DNA from: Streptacidiphilus albus JL83
GTDB taxonomy: Bacteria; Actinomycetota; Actinomycetes; Streptomycetales; Streptomycetaceae
Reading direction: 5' to 3'
DNA length: 64,000 nucleotides
Assembly (NCBI RefSeq): GCF_000744705.1
Contig: NZ_JQML01000001.1
Location: 6,644,017-6,708,016, forward strand
Position 1 is the first letter of the stretch. Each line of letters begins with the position of its first letter. The notes under the pieces are model-generated. The model had not been told where the DNA came from and made no database searches. It saw only the letters and a program-made list of their open reading frames with translations. Made by a program: the position numbers and the translations under genes. Below are positions 1-8,925 of the stretch, piece by piece.

Positions 1-747
1 GTCCCCCCAGGGCATCGCGGCGCCGTTCTGCAGCACGGTCCGCAGCCCGTCGGAGAGCGCGCTGATCGGCAGCGCCTCCAGCACCGGCCGCACCGCCGAG
101 GGGAACTTCGCCAGCGGCACCACCACCCCGCCGGCCAGCAGCAGCAGCACGAAGACCAGGTTGGCGGCGGCCAGCGTGGCCTCGGCCCGCAGGGTGCCGG
201 CCATCAGCAGGCCGAGCCCGGAGAAGGCGGCGGTGCCCAGCAGCAGGAGCAGCAGCACCGCCAGTGGGTCGCCGTGCGGGTGCCAGCCCAGCGCCAGGGC
301 GATCACCGACAGCAGTGCCACCTGCAGCACCTCGGTCACCAGCACGCTGCCGGTCTTCGCGGTCATCAGCGCCCAGCGCGGCAGCGGGCTCGCGCCCAGC
401 CGCTTGAGCACGCCGTAGCGGCGCTCGAAGCCGGTGGCGATGGCCTGCCCGGTGAACGCGGTGGACATCACGGCCAGTGCCAGCAGGCCGGGGGCGAGGA
501 AGTCGACCCGGGCCCCGGGGCCGGTGGTGGAGACGATGTCGACGGCGCTGAACAGCACCAGCAGCACGCTCGGGATGACCGCGGTGAGCAGCAGCTGCTC
601 ACCGTTGCGCAGCAGCATCGAGGTCTCCAGCGCGGTCTGCGCGCGGAGCATCCGGCCGATCGGGGCCGCGCCCGGCGCGGGGGAGTGGTCGGCGCGGGCC
701 CGGTCGGCGCGTGAGAGGTCGGCGCGTGAGAGGTCGGTGGCGGTCAT
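1..747 (-). CDS. ABC-2 type transporter permease (3' part missing)
   Basis: Integral-membrane half of an ABC exporter, paired with the ATPase next to it. The visible 249 residues start at ATG 747 and run off the window. A polar N-terminus with repeated Ser-Arg-Ala-Asp is followed by several hydrophobic segments, for example LLLTAVIPSVLLVLFSAV and VLLLLLLGTAAFSGLGLLMA, and by the FERRYGVLKRLGASPL loop typical of ABC-2 permeases. The start overlaps the ATPase stop as ATGA, so the two are translationally coupled. Substrate unknown; antibiotic or lipid export is usual for the family. Family is clear, function inferred. Confidence 0.88.
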   Translation of the reverse strand, partial: MTATDLSRADLSRADRARADHSPAPGAAPIGRMLRAQTALETSMLLRNGEQLLLTAVIPSVLLVLFSAVDIVSTTGPGARVDFLAPGLLALAVMSTAFTGQAIATGFERRYGVLKRLGASPLPRWALMTAKTGSVLVTEVLQVALLSVIALALGWHPHGDPLAVLLLLLLGTAAFSGLGLLMAGTLRAEATLAAANLVFVLLLLAGGVVVPLAKFPSAVRPVLEALPISALSDGLRTVLQNGAAMPWGD

Positions 748-1721
748 GCGCGCAGGTCCCGTCCGGTCAGTTCGAGGAAGACGTCTTCGAGGGTGTGCCG
801 TTCCACGGCGAGCCGTTCCGGCATCACCCCGGACTGGGCGCACCAGGTGGTGACCGTGGCCAGCAGCTGCGGGTCGACCGCGCCCTCGACCAGGTAGCTG
901 CCGGGGGTTGGCTCGCTCGCCCGGCTGCCCTCGGGCAGTGCCTTGACCAGCGAGGCGAGGTCGAGTCCGGGCCGGGAGCGGAAGCGGACGGTGTTGGCGG
1001 CCTCGGCCCGGCAGAGCTCCTCCGGGCTGCCCTCGGCGATCACCCGGCCGCCGTCGACGATGGCGATCCGGTCGGCGAGCTCCTCGGCCTCGTCCATGTG
1101 ATGGGTGGTCAGCACCACGCTCACGCCGTCGGCGCGCAGGTCGCGGACCAGGTCCCAGGTGGCGTGCCGGGCGTGCGGGTCGAGGCCGGCCGTGGGCTCG
1201 TCCAGGAAGACCAGTTCCGGGCGGCCGACCACGGCCATGGCCAGGGCCAGCCGCTGCTGCTGGCCGCCGGAGAGCCGGCGGTAACTGGTCCGGCCGCAGG
1301 AGTCGAGGCCGAGCCGGGCGGCCAGGGCGTCCACGTCCAGCGGGTGGGCGTGCAGTTTCGCCGTGTGCCGGAGCATTTCCAGGGCGCGCGCGCCGGGGTA
1401 GATGCCGCCGGACTGCAACATCACGCCGATCCGGGGGTGCAGCCGGGCGGCGTCGGCGACCGGGTCGAGGCCCAGTACCCGGACGGTGCCGGCGTCGGGG
1501 CGGCGGTAGCCCTCGCAGATCTCGACGGTGGTGGTCTTGCCCGCGCCGTTGGGGCCGAGCACGGCGGTGACCGAGCCCCGCGCCACGGTCAGGTCCAGGC
1601 CGTTCACCGCGGTCTTCGCGCCGTAGCGCTTGACCAGGCCGGTGATCCGGACGGCGGCGCCGGCCTCCGGGGAGGCGCCGGCGTCGGGGGAGGCGTCGGC
1701 CGCTACGGCTTCGGATTGCAT
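744..1721 (-). CDS. ABC transporter ATP-binding protein (DrrA/CcmA type)
   Basis: ATPase subunit that energises the adjacent permease. Walker A is GPNGAGKTTT, the signature is RLSGGQQQRLALAM, Walker B is ELVFLDEPTAGLD and the switch His lies in TTHHMDEAEELADR. A C-terminal extension of about 90 residues fits the DrrA-like drug-export family. I prefer ATG 1721 (325 aa); an upstream in-frame start at 1784 adds a low-complexity leader that runs into the promoter shared with sufR. No strong ribosome site is seen. It faces away from the suf operon. Confidence 0.9.
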   Translation of the reverse strand: MQSEAVAADASPDAGASPEAGAAVRITGLVKRYGAKTAVNGLDLTVARGSVTAVLGPNGAGKTTTVEICEGYRRPDAGTVRVLGLDPVADAARLHPRIGVMLQSGGIYPGARALEMLRHTAKLHAHPLDVDALAARLGLDSCGRTSYRRLSGGQQQRLALAMAVVGRPELVFLDEPTAGLDPHARHATWDLVRDLRADGVSVVLTTHHMDEAEELADRIAIVDGGRVIAEGSPEELCRAEAANTVRFRSRPGLDLASLVKALPEGSRASEPTPGSYLVEGAVDPQLLATVTTWCAQSGVMPERLAVERHTLEDVFLELTGRDLRA

Positions 1722-1801
1722 GGGGACGAGTCTACGAAGCGGGGCGGGTGCCGAGGAGCGCGGGTCGGGGCGACCGCCGGGCAAATGATCAAAAGCCCGA
1801 A

Positions 1802-1822
1802 TTTACTTAGGCAAGCCTTAGT
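1802..1822. promoter_or_regulatory. Iron-box-like imperfect palindrome upstream of sufR
   Basis: The stretch CTTAGGCAAGCCTTAG (1806-1821) is an imperfect inverted repeat. Aligned over 1802-1820 it matches 13 of 19 positions of the DtxR/IdeR/DmdR consensus TTAGGTTAGGCTAACCTAA. It sits in the gap between the ABC ATPase and sufR and could make either promoter iron-responsive. Binding is inferred. Confidence 0.4.
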
Positions 1823-1878
1823 GATCGACCAGACAGAATCCGCTCCGGCATGAAGTTGTCCGACCGGAATGAATTACG

Positions 1879-1892
1879 CAACAATGGCGTTG
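1879..1892. promoter_or_regulatory. SufR operator, CAAC-N6-GTTG
   Basis: A perfect CAAC-AATGGC-GTTG inverted repeat. This is the exact site described for the cyanobacterial SufR repressor. Its last base is the first base of the GTG start codon preferred for sufR, so bound SufR would block transcription or initiation of its own operon. The site is seen directly; its use here is inferred from the family. Confidence 0.65.
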
Positions 1893-2680
1893 TGAAATAC
1901 ATGCGCGAGAGGAACGAGAGCCAGGAGGCCGCCGTCGCGGCCCCCCACGCCCACGTGCCCTCGCGCGACCGGGTGGCCCGGTCCATTCTCGACCACGGCC
2001 CCAGCAGCGCCGCCGACCTGGCCGACCGGCTCGGTCTTACCCAGGCCGCGGTCCGCCGCCACCTCGACTCGCTGCTGGCGGCCGGGCTGGTCAGCGCCCG
2101 TGAGCAGAAGGTCTACGGCCATCGCGGCCGGGGCCGTCCGGCCAAGGTCTTCCTGCTCACCGACTCCGGCCGGGACGCCTTCTACCAGGCCTACGACCAG
2201 CTCGCGGCGGACGCCCTGCGGTTCCTGGCCGAGTCGGCCGGCGGCGGCGAGGCCGGCCGCGAGGCCCTGGCCGCCTTCGCCCGCGCCCGGCTGGCCCGGG
2301 ACGCCGACCGCTACCGGGCCGCGCTCGCCGCGACCGAACCCGAGGGTCCGACCGCCACCGAAGCCCTGGCCGGGGCGCTCTCCACCGACGGGTACGCTGC
2401 CACGGTGCGGCGCGCGCCCCTCGGCGAGCAGCTCTGCCAGCACCACTGCCCGGTCGCGCACATCGCCGAGCAGTTCCCGCAGTTCTGCGAGGCCGAGACC
2501 GAGGTCTTCTCACAGCTGCTCGGCACCCATGTGCAGCGGCTGGCCACCATCGCCCACGGCGACGGGGTCTGCACCACCTTCGTGCCCGCCGCTCCTGCGG
2601 CTGCCGGCCCCGTGCCTGCTGTTCCCGTATCCACCCCTGTAGCCGCAACCACCGAAGTCTCCGGGAGGAACCCCGCATGA
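1892..2680 (+). CDS. sufR: SufR, iron-sulfur sensing repressor of the suf operon
   Basis: Winged-helix repressor that uses a bound Fe-S cluster to sense cluster sufficiency and controls the downstream genes. The HTH lies in about residues 27-80 ([20 protein letters not shown]), with the basic wing [12 protein letters not shown] after it. The cluster ligands are Cys182, Cys186 and Cys199 counted from GTG 1892, in [21 protein letters not shown] 1892 is chosen because it gives the short leader [14 protein letters not shown] 1850 lies inside the promoter/operator region and ATG 1901 is also possible. The Pro/Ala-rich C-terminal tail looks disordered. The stop overlaps sufB as ATGA. Confidence 0.9.
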   Translation: MKYMRERNESQEAAVAAPHAHVPSRDRVARSILDHGPSSAADLADRLGLTQAAVRRHLDSLLAAGLVSAREQKVYGHRGRGRPAKVFLLTDSGRDAFYQAYDQLAADALRFLAESAGGGEAGREALAAFARARLARDADRYRAALAATEPEGPTATEALAGALSTDGYAATVRRAPLGEQLCQHHCPVAHIAEQFPQFCEAETEVFSQLLGTHVQRLATIAHGDGVCTTFVPAAPAAAGPVPAVPVSTPVAATTEVSGRNPA

Positions 2681-4089
2681 CCACCACCGCTCACCCGGAG
2701 CTTGAGGGCCTGGGCACCTACGAATTCGGCTGGTCCGACTCCGACGCGGCCGGCGCCACCGCCAAGCGTGGGCTGTCCGAGGCCGTCGTCCGCGACATCT
2801 CCGCCAAGAAGTCCGAGCCCGAGTGGATGCTGAACCTGCGGCTCAAGGGGCTGAAGCTGTTCGCGAAGAAGCCCATGCCGACCTGGGGCTCCGACCTCAC
2901 CGGCATCGACTTCGACAACATCAAGTACTTCGTGCGGTCGACCGAGAAGCAGGCGGAGTCCTGGGAGGACCTGCCCGAGGACATCAAGAACACCTACGAC
3001 AAGCTCGGCATCCCGGAGGCGGAGAAGCAGCGCCTGGTCGCCGGTGTCGCCGCCCAGTACGAGTCCGAGGTCGTCTACCACCAGATCCGGGAGGACCTGG
3101 AGGAGCAGGGCGTCATCTTCCTCGACACCGACACCGCGCTGAAGACCCACCCGGAGCTCTTCCAGGAGTACTTCGGCACGGTCATCCCGGTCGGCGACAA
3201 CAAGTTCGCCTCGCTGAACAGCGCGGTGTGGTCCGGCGGCTCGTTCATCTACGTGCCGAAGGGCGTGCACGTCGACATCCCGCTGCAGGCCTACTTCCGG
3301 ATCAACACCGAGAACATGGGCCAGTTCGAGCGGACGCTGATCATCGTCGACGAGGACGCCTACGTCCACTACGTCGAGGGCTGCACCGCCCCGGTCTACT
3401 CCTCGGACTCGCTGCACAGCGCCGTGGTCGAGATCATCGTGAAGAAGGGCGGCCGCTGCCGCTACACGACGATCCAGAACTGGTCGAACAACGTCTACAA
3501 CCTGGTGACCAAGCGCGCCGTCGCCTACGAGGGCGCGACCATGGAGTGGGTCGACGGCAACATCGGCTCCAAGGTCACCATGAAGTACCCGGCCGTCTAC
3601 CTGATGGGCGAGCACGCCAAGGGCGAGACGCTGTCGATCGCCTTCGCCGGCGCCGGCCAGCACCAGGACGCCGGGGCCAAGATGGTGCACATGGCGCCGA
3701 ACACCTCGTCCAACATCATCTCCAAGTCGGTGGCGCGGGGCGGCGGCCGCACCTCGTACCGCGGCCTGATCGAGATCGGCGAGGGCTCGAAGGGCGCGAA
3801 GTCCAACGTCCTCTGCGACGCGCTGCTGGTCGACACCATCTCCCGCTCGGACACCTACCCCTACGTCGACGTCCGCGAGGACGACGTCTCCATGGGCCAC
3901 GAGGCGACGGTGTCCAAGGTCAGCGAGGACCAGCTGTTCTACCTGATGAGCCGGGGCATGACCGAGTTCGAGGCGATGGCGATGATCGTCCGCGGCTTCG
4001 TCGAGCCGATCGCCAAGGAGCTCCCGATGGAGTACGCCCTGGAGCTCAACCGGCTGATCGAGCTGCAGATGGAGGGCTCCGTCGGCTGA
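2677..4089 (+). CDS. sufB: SufB, Fe-S cluster scaffold subunit
   Basis: Core scaffold of the SUF machine, on which Fe-S clusters are built in a SufB-C-D complex. At 470 aa it has the usual family length and shows the diagnostic blocks [56 protein letters not shown] and a C-terminal [13 protein letters not shown] helix. The start overlaps the sufR stop by 4 nt. sufD follows after a 59-nt gap, the only sizeable one between sufR and sufS. Confidence 0.97.
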   Translation: MTTTAHPELEGLGTYEFGWSDSDAAGATAKRGLSEAVVRDISAKKSEPEWMLNLRLKGLKLFAKKPMPTWGSDLTGIDFDNIKYFVRSTEKQAESWEDLPEDIKNTYDKLGIPEAEKQRLVAGVAAQYESEVVYHQIREDLEEQGVIFLDTDTALKTHPELFQEYFGTVIPVGDNKFASLNSAVWSGGSFIYVPKGVHVDIPLQAYFRINTENMGQFERTLIIVDEDAYVHYVEGCTAPVYSSDSLHSAVVEIIVKKGGRCRYTTIQNWSNNVYNLVTKRAVAYEGATMEWVDGNIGSKVTMKYPAVYLMGEHAKGETLSIAFAGAGQHQDAGAKMVHMAPNTSSNIISKSVARGGGRTSYRGLIEIGEGSKGAKSNVLCDALLVDTISRSDTYPYVDVREDDVSMGHEATVSKVSEDQLFYLMSRGMTEFEAMAMIVRGFVEPIAKELPMEYALELNRLIELQMEGSVG

Positions 4090-4148
4090 CCCGCGCGGCG
4101 GCCCCCGGATCCCTCCCCCTTATCCAGAAAGCGAGCAGTACGACAGCT

Positions 4149-5384
4149 ATGGCTGACGTCATGAATACTCCCGGCAGCTCGACCACGGCCGGTTCCATCG
4201 AGGTCGGCACCGCCGGCGCCGGCGCGCAGCTCGCCGGCCCCGGCACCGGCCGCGAATCCGTCGCGCACCCGGTGGACGCCCGGCTCGACGCCGTCGCCTC
4301 CTTCGACGTGGCGGACTTCGCCGTGCCGAACGGGCGCGAGGAGAACTGGCGCTTCACCCCGCTGAACCGCCTCCGCGGCCTCCACGACGGGACGGCCGAG
4401 GCCACCCGCGGGGCGCTCAAGGTCGACGTGAGCGCCCCCGAGGGTGTCACGGTCGAGGCCGTGGACCGGACCGACCCCCGGGTCGGCGCCGCCGGGAAGC
4501 CGGTGGACCGGGTCGCGGCCCAGGCGTTCAGCAGCTTCGGCAAGGCCGGGGTGGTCTCCATCCCGCGCGACACCCGGCTGACCGAGCCGGTCCGGATCAC
4601 CATCCAGGGCCAGGGCGGCACCGCCTACGGCCACCAGGTGATCGAGGTCGGCGCGTTCGCCGAGGCCGTGGTGGTCATCGAGCACACCGGCGACGCCGTG
4701 CTCGCGGCCAATGTCGAGTACCTGGTCGGCGACGGCGCCAAGCTGACCGTGGTCTCCATCCAGGACTGGGACGACACCGCCGTCCACGTCGCCCAGCACA
4801 CCGCGCTGGTCGGCCGGGACGCCTCGTTCAAGTCGGTCGTGGTGACCTTCGGCGGCGACCTGGTCCGGCTGCACCCGCGCGTGGTCTACGGCTCGACCGG
4901 CGGCGAGGCCGACCTGTACGGGCTGTACTTCGCCGACGCCGGCCAGCACCTGGAGCACCGGCTCTTCATCGACCACGACACCCCGCACTGCCGCAGCAAC
5001 GTCGCCTACAAGGGCGCGCTGCAGGGCAAGGACGCGCGCGCGGTGTGGATCGGCGACGTGCTGATCCGGGCCGCGGCCGAGGGCACCGAGACCTACGAGC
5101 TCAACCGCAACCTGGTCCTCAGCGACGGGGCGCGGGTCGACTCGGTCCCCAACCTGGAGATCGAGACCGGCGAGATCGTCGGCGCCGGCCACGCCTCGGC
5201 GACCGGCCGCTTCGACGACGAGCAGCTGTTCTACCTCCAGGCGCGCGGCATCCCGGCCGACGAGGCCCGGCGCCTGGTCGTCCGCGGCTTCTTCGGCGAG
5301 CTGGTGCAGCAGATCGGCCTGCCCGAGCTGCAGGACCGGCTGATCGAGAAGATCGACGCCGAACTGGAGGCCTCGGTCGCATGA
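4149..5384 (+). CDS. sufD: SufD, Fe-S cluster assembly subunit
   Basis: Paralogue of SufB and partner in the SufBCD complex, involved in iron acquisition for cluster building. The N-terminal half carries VPNGREENWRFTPLNRLRGL; the C-terminal beta-helix and helical end carry HRLFIDHDTPHCRSNVAYKG, the catalytic-core His region, and DDEQLFYLQARGIPADEARR. 411 aa from ATG 4149; an internal ATG at 4161 is the only close alternative. The frame is open far upstream only because it shadows sufB. The stop overlaps the next gene (ATGA). Confidence 0.95.
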   Translation: MADVMNTPGSSTTAGSIEVGTAGAGAQLAGPGTGRESVAHPVDARLDAVASFDVADFAVPNGREENWRFTPLNRLRGLHDGTAEATRGALKVDVSAPEGVTVEAVDRTDPRVGAAGKPVDRVAAQAFSSFGKAGVVSIPRDTRLTEPVRITIQGQGGTAYGHQVIEVGAFAEAVVVIEHTGDAVLAANVEYLVGDGAKLTVVSIQDWDDTAVHVAQHTALVGRDASFKSVVVTFGGDLVRLHPRVVYGSTGGEADLYGLYFADAGQHLEHRLFIDHDTPHCRSNVAYKGALQGKDARAVWIGDVLIRAAAEGTETYELNRNLVLSDGARVDSVPNLEIETGEIVGAGHASATGRFDDEQLFYLQARGIPADEARRLVVRGFFGELVQQIGLPELQDRLIEKIDAELEASVA

Positions 5385-5716
5385 CGGTCGCAGCCTCGGA
5401 AGGCTTCGTGCGGGTCGCCGCCCTCAGCGAGCTGGAGCCGGACACCCCGAAGCGGGTCGTGGTCGGGGCGGTCCCGGTGTCGCTGGTGCGCACCGGGGGC
5501 GAGGTCTTCGCGATCAACGACATCTGCTCGCACGCCAACGTCTCCCTCTCCGAGGGCGAGGTGGACGACTGCTCCATCGAGTGCTGGCTGCACGGGTCGA
5601 GCTTCGACCTGCGCACCGGCAAGCCCTCCGGCCTGCCGGCCACCCGTCCCGTTCCCGTGTACCCCGTAAAGATCGAAGGGGACGATGTGCTCGTCTCCGT
5701 CACCCAGGAGTCCTGA
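5381..5716 (+). CDS. Rieske-type [2Fe-2S] ferredoxin of the suf operon
   Basis: Small (111 aa) cytosolic Rieske protein of the non-heme-iron oxygenase ferredoxin type. Ligands are visible as CSHANVSLSEG (Cys-x-His) and CWLHGSSFD (Cys-x2-His). Actinobacterial suf operons regularly carry this gene between sufD and sufC, where it may donate electrons for assembly or act as a cluster acceptor; that role is inferred from position. Start ATG 5381 overlaps the sufD stop; sufC begins 4 nt after the stop. Confidence 0.92.
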   Translation: MTVAASEGFVRVAALSELEPDTPKRVVVGAVPVSLVRTGGEVFAINDICSHANVSLSEGEVDDCSIECWLHGSSFDLRTGKPSGLPATRPVPVYPVKIEGDDVLVSVTQES

Positions 5717-5720
5717 GCCC

Positions 5721-6485
5721 ATGGCAACCCTTGAAATCCACGACCTGCACGTCACCGTCGAGACGGAGAACGGCCCGCGGGAGATCCTCAGCGGCGTCGA
5801 CCTGACGGTCAAGCAGGGCGAGACCCACGCCATCATGGGGCCCAACGGTTCCGGCAAGACCACCCTCGCCTACTCCATCGCGGGCCACCCCAAGTACACG
5901 ATCACCAAGGGCACGGTCACCCTCGACGGCGAGGACGTGCTGGCGATGACCGTCGACGAGCGCGCCCGGGCCGGGGTCTTCCTGGCCATGCAGTACCCGG
6001 TCGAGATCCCCGGCGTGTCGATCTCCAACTTCCTCCGGACCTCGGCCACCGCGGTCCGCGGCGAGGCGCCCAAGCTGCGCACCTGGGTCAAGGAGGTCAA
6101 GTCCGCGATGGCCGAGCTCCAGATGGACCCGGCCTTCGCCGAGCGCAACGTCAACGAGGGCTTCTCCGGCGGCGAGAAGAAGCGCCACGAGATCCTGCAG
6201 ATGGAGCTGCTCAAGCCGAAGGTCGCGATCCTCGACGAGACCGACTCCGGCCTGGACGTCGACGCGCTGCGGGTGGTCTCCGAGGGCGTCAACCGGGTCC
6301 GCGCCACCGGCGAGGTCGGCACCCTGCTGATCACCCACTACACCCGGATCCTCCGCTACATCAAGCCCGACTACGTGCACGTCTTCGCGGCGGGCAAGAT
6401 CGTCAAGTCCGGTGGCCCCGAGCTGGCCGACGAGCTGGAGAACGAGGGCTACGAGAAGTACGTGAAGGGCGGCGCAGCAGCGTGA
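5721..6485 (+). CDS. sufC: SufC, SUF ATPase
   Basis: ABC-type ATPase that drives conformational change of SufB/SufD during cluster assembly; it is cytosolic and not a transporter. 254 aa. Walker A is GPNGSGKTTL, the signature is FSGGEKKRHEILQM, Walker B is VAILDETDSGLD, and the H-loop is LLITHYTRILRYI. The SufC-specific Asp and FSGGEKKR variants separate it from transporter ATPases. sufS starts on its stop (GTGA overlap). Confidence 0.97.
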   Translation: MATLEIHDLHVTVETENGPREILSGVDLTVKQGETHAIMGPNGSGKTTLAYSIAGHPKYTITKGTVTLDGEDVLAMTVDERARAGVFLAMQYPVEIPGVSISNFLRTSATAVRGEAPKLRTWVKEVKSAMAELQMDPAFAERNVNEGFSGGEKKRHEILQMELLKPKVAILDETDSGLDVDALRVVSEGVNRVRATGEVGTLLITHYTRILRYIKPDYVHVFAAGKIVKSGGPELADELENEGYEKYVKGGAAA

Positions 6486-7762
6486 CCGATACTTTCCGTT
6501 CCGGCAGCGGCAGCGGCAGCGGCGTCTTCGACGTCGAGGCGATCCGCAAGGACTTCCCGATCCTGCAGCGGGTGCTGCACGACGACAAGCCCCTGGTCTA
6601 CCTGGACAACGCGGCGACCTCGCAGAAGCCCCGGCAGGTGCTGGACGCGATGAACGCGTACTACGAGCGCCACAACGCCAACGTCCACCGCGGGGTGCAC
6701 ACCCTCGCGGAGGAGGCCACGGCGCTGTACGAGGGCGCCCGTGACAAGGTCGCGTCCTTCGTCAACGCCCCCAGCCGGGACGAGGTGATCTTCACCAAGA
6801 ACGCCTCGGAGTCGCTCAACCTGGTCGCCAACATGCTGGGCTGGGCCGACGAGCCGTACCGGGTCGGCCCGGACACCGAGATCGTGATCACGGAGATGGA
6901 GCACCACTCCAACATCGTGCCGTGGCAGCTGCTGGCGCAGCGCACCGGCGCGAAGCTGAAGTGGTTCGGACTGACCGACGAGGGCCGGCTCGACCTCTCC
7001 AACATCGACGAGATCATCACCGAGAAGACCAAGGTCGTCTCGTTCGTGCTGGTGTCGAACATCCTCGGCACGGTCAACCCGGTCGAGGCGATCGTCCGGC
7101 GCGCGCAGGACGTCGGCGCGCTGGTGGTCATCGACGCCTCGCAGGCCGCCCCGCACATGGTGCTGGACGTGCAGGCGCTGGAGGCCGACTTCGTCGCCTT
7201 CACCGGCCACAAGATGCTGGCCCCGACCGGCATCGGCGTGCTCTGGGGCCGCCAGGAGCTGCTGGAGGACCTCCCGCCGTTCCTGGGCGGCGGCGAGATG
7301 ATCGAGACCGTGTCGATGAGCTCGTCCACCTACGCCCCCGCGCCGCACAAGTTCGAGGCCGGCACCCCGCCGATCTCGCAGGCCATCGGCCTGGGCGCGG
7401 CCATCGACTACCTCTCGGCCGTCGGCATGGACGCCGTCGCCGCGCACGAGCACCGGATCACCGGCTATGCGATCGAGCGGCTGCTGGAGGTGCCCGAGCT
7501 GAAGATCATCGGCCCGGCCACCGCCGAGGGCCGGGGCGCGGCGATCTCGTTCACACTGGGTGACATCCACCCGCACGACGTCGGCCAGGTGCTGGACGAG
7601 CAGGGCATCGCGGTCCGGGTCGGGCACCACTGCGCCCGGCCGGTCTGCCTGCGCTACGGAATTCCGGCGACCACCCGGGCGTCGTTCTACCTGTACTCGA
7701 CCGAGGCGGAGGTGGACAGTCTGATTGCCGGGCTGCACCACGTCCGGGACTTCTTCGGCTGA
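6482..7762 (+). CDS. sufS: SufS, class II cysteine desulfurase
   Basis: PLP enzyme that removes sulfur from L-cysteine as a persulfide for cluster assembly. Schiff-base Lys244 is in FTGHKMLAPTGIG and the persulfide Cys384 is in HHCARPVCLRYG. 426 aa, the family length, with an N-terminal Gly-Ser repeat. GTG start at 6482, overlapping sufC by 4 nt. Its usual partner SufU follows 24 nt downstream. Confidence 0.96.
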   Translation: MTDTFRSGSGSGSGVFDVEAIRKDFPILQRVLHDDKPLVYLDNAATSQKPRQVLDAMNAYYERHNANVHRGVHTLAEEATALYEGARDKVASFVNAPSRDEVIFTKNASESLNLVANMLGWADEPYRVGPDTEIVITEMEHHSNIVPWQLLAQRTGAKLKWFGLTDEGRLDLSNIDEIITEKTKVVSFVLVSNILGTVNPVEAIVRRAQDVGALVVIDASQAAPHMVLDVQALEADFVAFTGHKMLAPTGIGVLWGRQELLEDLPPFLGGGEMIETVSMSSSTYAPAPHKFEAGTPPISQAIGLGAAIDYLSAVGMDAVAAHEHRITGYAIERLLEVPELKIIGPATAEGRGAAISFTLGDIHPHDVGQVLDEQGIAVRVGHHCARPVCLRYGIPATTRASFYLYSTEAEVDSLIAGLHHVRDFFG

Positions 7763-7786
7763 CGGACTGGGAGGAGGAGCGACGCG

Positions 7787-8242
7787 ATGAAGATGGACTC
7801 GATGTACCAGGAGATCATCCTGGACCACTACAAGCACCCGCACGGCAAGGGCCTTCGGGCCGGTGACGCCGAGGTGCACCACGTCAACCCGACCTGTGGG
7901 GACGAGATCACCCTGCGGGTCCGGCTGGACGGCAGCACCGTCGCGGACGTCTCGTACGACTCGCAGGGCTGCTCGATCAGCCAGGCCAGCGCGTCGGTGC
8001 TGAACGACCTGCTGGTCGGCAAGACGGTCGGCGAGGCGCAGCAGATCCAGGAGGCCTTCCTGGAACTGATGCAGAGCAAGGGGCAGGCCGAGGGCGACGA
8101 GGAGGTGCTGGAGGACGCCATCGCGTTCGCGGGCGTCTCCAAGTACCCGGCCCGGGTCAAGTGCGCCCTGCTCAGCTGGATGGCCTGGAAGGACGCCACC
8201 GCCCAGGCGCTGGCCGACACCCCTGTGAAGGAGAGCGCATGA
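7787..8242 (+). CDS. sufU: SufU, zinc-dependent sulfurtransferase
   Basis: Accepts persulfide sulfur from SufS and passes it to SufBCD. Cys37 (NPTCGDEI), Cys62 (SQGCSISQASASVL) and Cys126 (ARVKCALLSWMAWKD) match the zinc-binding/transfer cysteines of SufU, and the insertion around residues 75-105 distinguishes it from IscU. 151 aa, with the strong ribosome site GGGAGGAGGAG before ATG 7787. The stop overlaps the next start. Confidence 0.95.
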   Translation: MKMDSMYQEIILDHYKHPHGKGLRAGDAEVHHVNPTCGDEITLRVRLDGSTVADVSYDSQGCSISQASASVLNDLLVGKTVGEAQQIQEAFLELMQSKGQAEGDEEVLEDAIAFAGVSKYPARVKCALLSWMAWKDATAQALADTPVKESA

Positions 8243-8625
8243 GCGAGACGACTGCCGAGCCCGCCGCCGAGACGGCAGCGGACGGCGCGAGCACGTTCGT
8301 CGGGACGACCGCCGGAACGGTGGCCGTGGACGACCTGATGGAGGCCCTGCTGGACGTGGTCGACCCCGAACTGGGCATCGACGTGGTCAACCTGGGCCTG
8401 ATCTACGGCGTCCACATCGACGAGTCGGACGTGGCCACCATCGACATGACGCTGACCTCGGCGGCCTGCCCGCTGACCGACGTCATCGAGGACCAGGCCC
8501 GTACCGCCACCGACGGGCTGGTCCAGGACCTGCGGATCAACTGGGTCTGGATGCCGCCGTGGGGCCCGGACAAGATCACCCCCGACGGCCGCGACCAGCT
8601 GCGGGCCCTGGGCTTCAACGTCTGA
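8239..8625 (+). CDS. sufT: SufT-like MIP18/DUF59 metal-sulfur assembly factor
   Basis: Last gene of the suf operon, 128 aa. It is a MIP18-family protein (VVDPELGIDVVNLGLIYGV, then TSAACPLTDVI with the conserved Cys) of the kind that matures or delivers Fe-S clusters. The first 28 residues are a low-complexity Ala/Thr/Glu leader. ATG 8239 overlaps the sufU stop. The stop codon is embedded in an 11-bp tandem repeat. The symbol follows common usage; the biochemical step is inferred. Confidence 0.88.
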   Translation: MSETTAEPAAETAADGASTFVGTTAGTVAVDDLMEALLDVVDPELGIDVVNLGLIYGVHIDESDVATIDMTLTSAACPLTDVIEDQARTATDGLVQDLRINWVWMPPWGPDKITPDGRDQLRALGFNV

Positions 8626-8665
8626 GCGACGTCTGAGCGACGTCCGAGCGACGTCCGAGCGACGT
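8622..8665 (+). repeat. Four tandem 11-bp repeats at the end of the suf operon
   Basis: The unit C(T/C)GAGCGACGT occurs four times head to tail without gaps. The first copy contains the stop of the preceding gene, and the second repeats the TGA in the same context. It may be slippage-generated or a binding array; no function is assigned. Confidence 0.8.
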
Positions 8666-8715
8666 CCGCGGCCGCACGGCTGCCCCCGAGGCCGCCGGGC
8701 CGCGATCCGTTCCCT

Positions 8716-8760
8716 CTGCCGCGTGGATTCATCCCTTGTGGGGATAGATCCACGCGGCAG
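8716..8760. terminator. Suf operon terminator hairpin
   Basis: Perfect 13-bp stem CTGCCGCGTGGAT / ATCCACGCGGCAG around a further ATCCC...GGGAT inner stem. There is no T-run, as is common for high-GC actinobacterial terminators. It lies between sufT and the next same-strand gene. Confidence 0.75.
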
Positions 8761-8925
8761 TGGTACGTCGGCATCCGGTGCGCGACGCTGGAGCGACGCC
8801 CCGTCCGGGTGAGCGTGGGCGTCCTGGGAGCGGGTGCGGGATAGTGTCGTCAGATGCGGAGCGTGACGGCGGCTGTCGTCGCCTCCGGTAGAGCTGTCGC
8901 GGTACGGATGAGGGAGTGCACGGCC

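Noticed and set aside
744..1784. ATG 1784 as start of the ABC ATPase
   Set aside because: It adds a Pro/Arg-rich leader absent from the family and encroaches on the divergent promoter.
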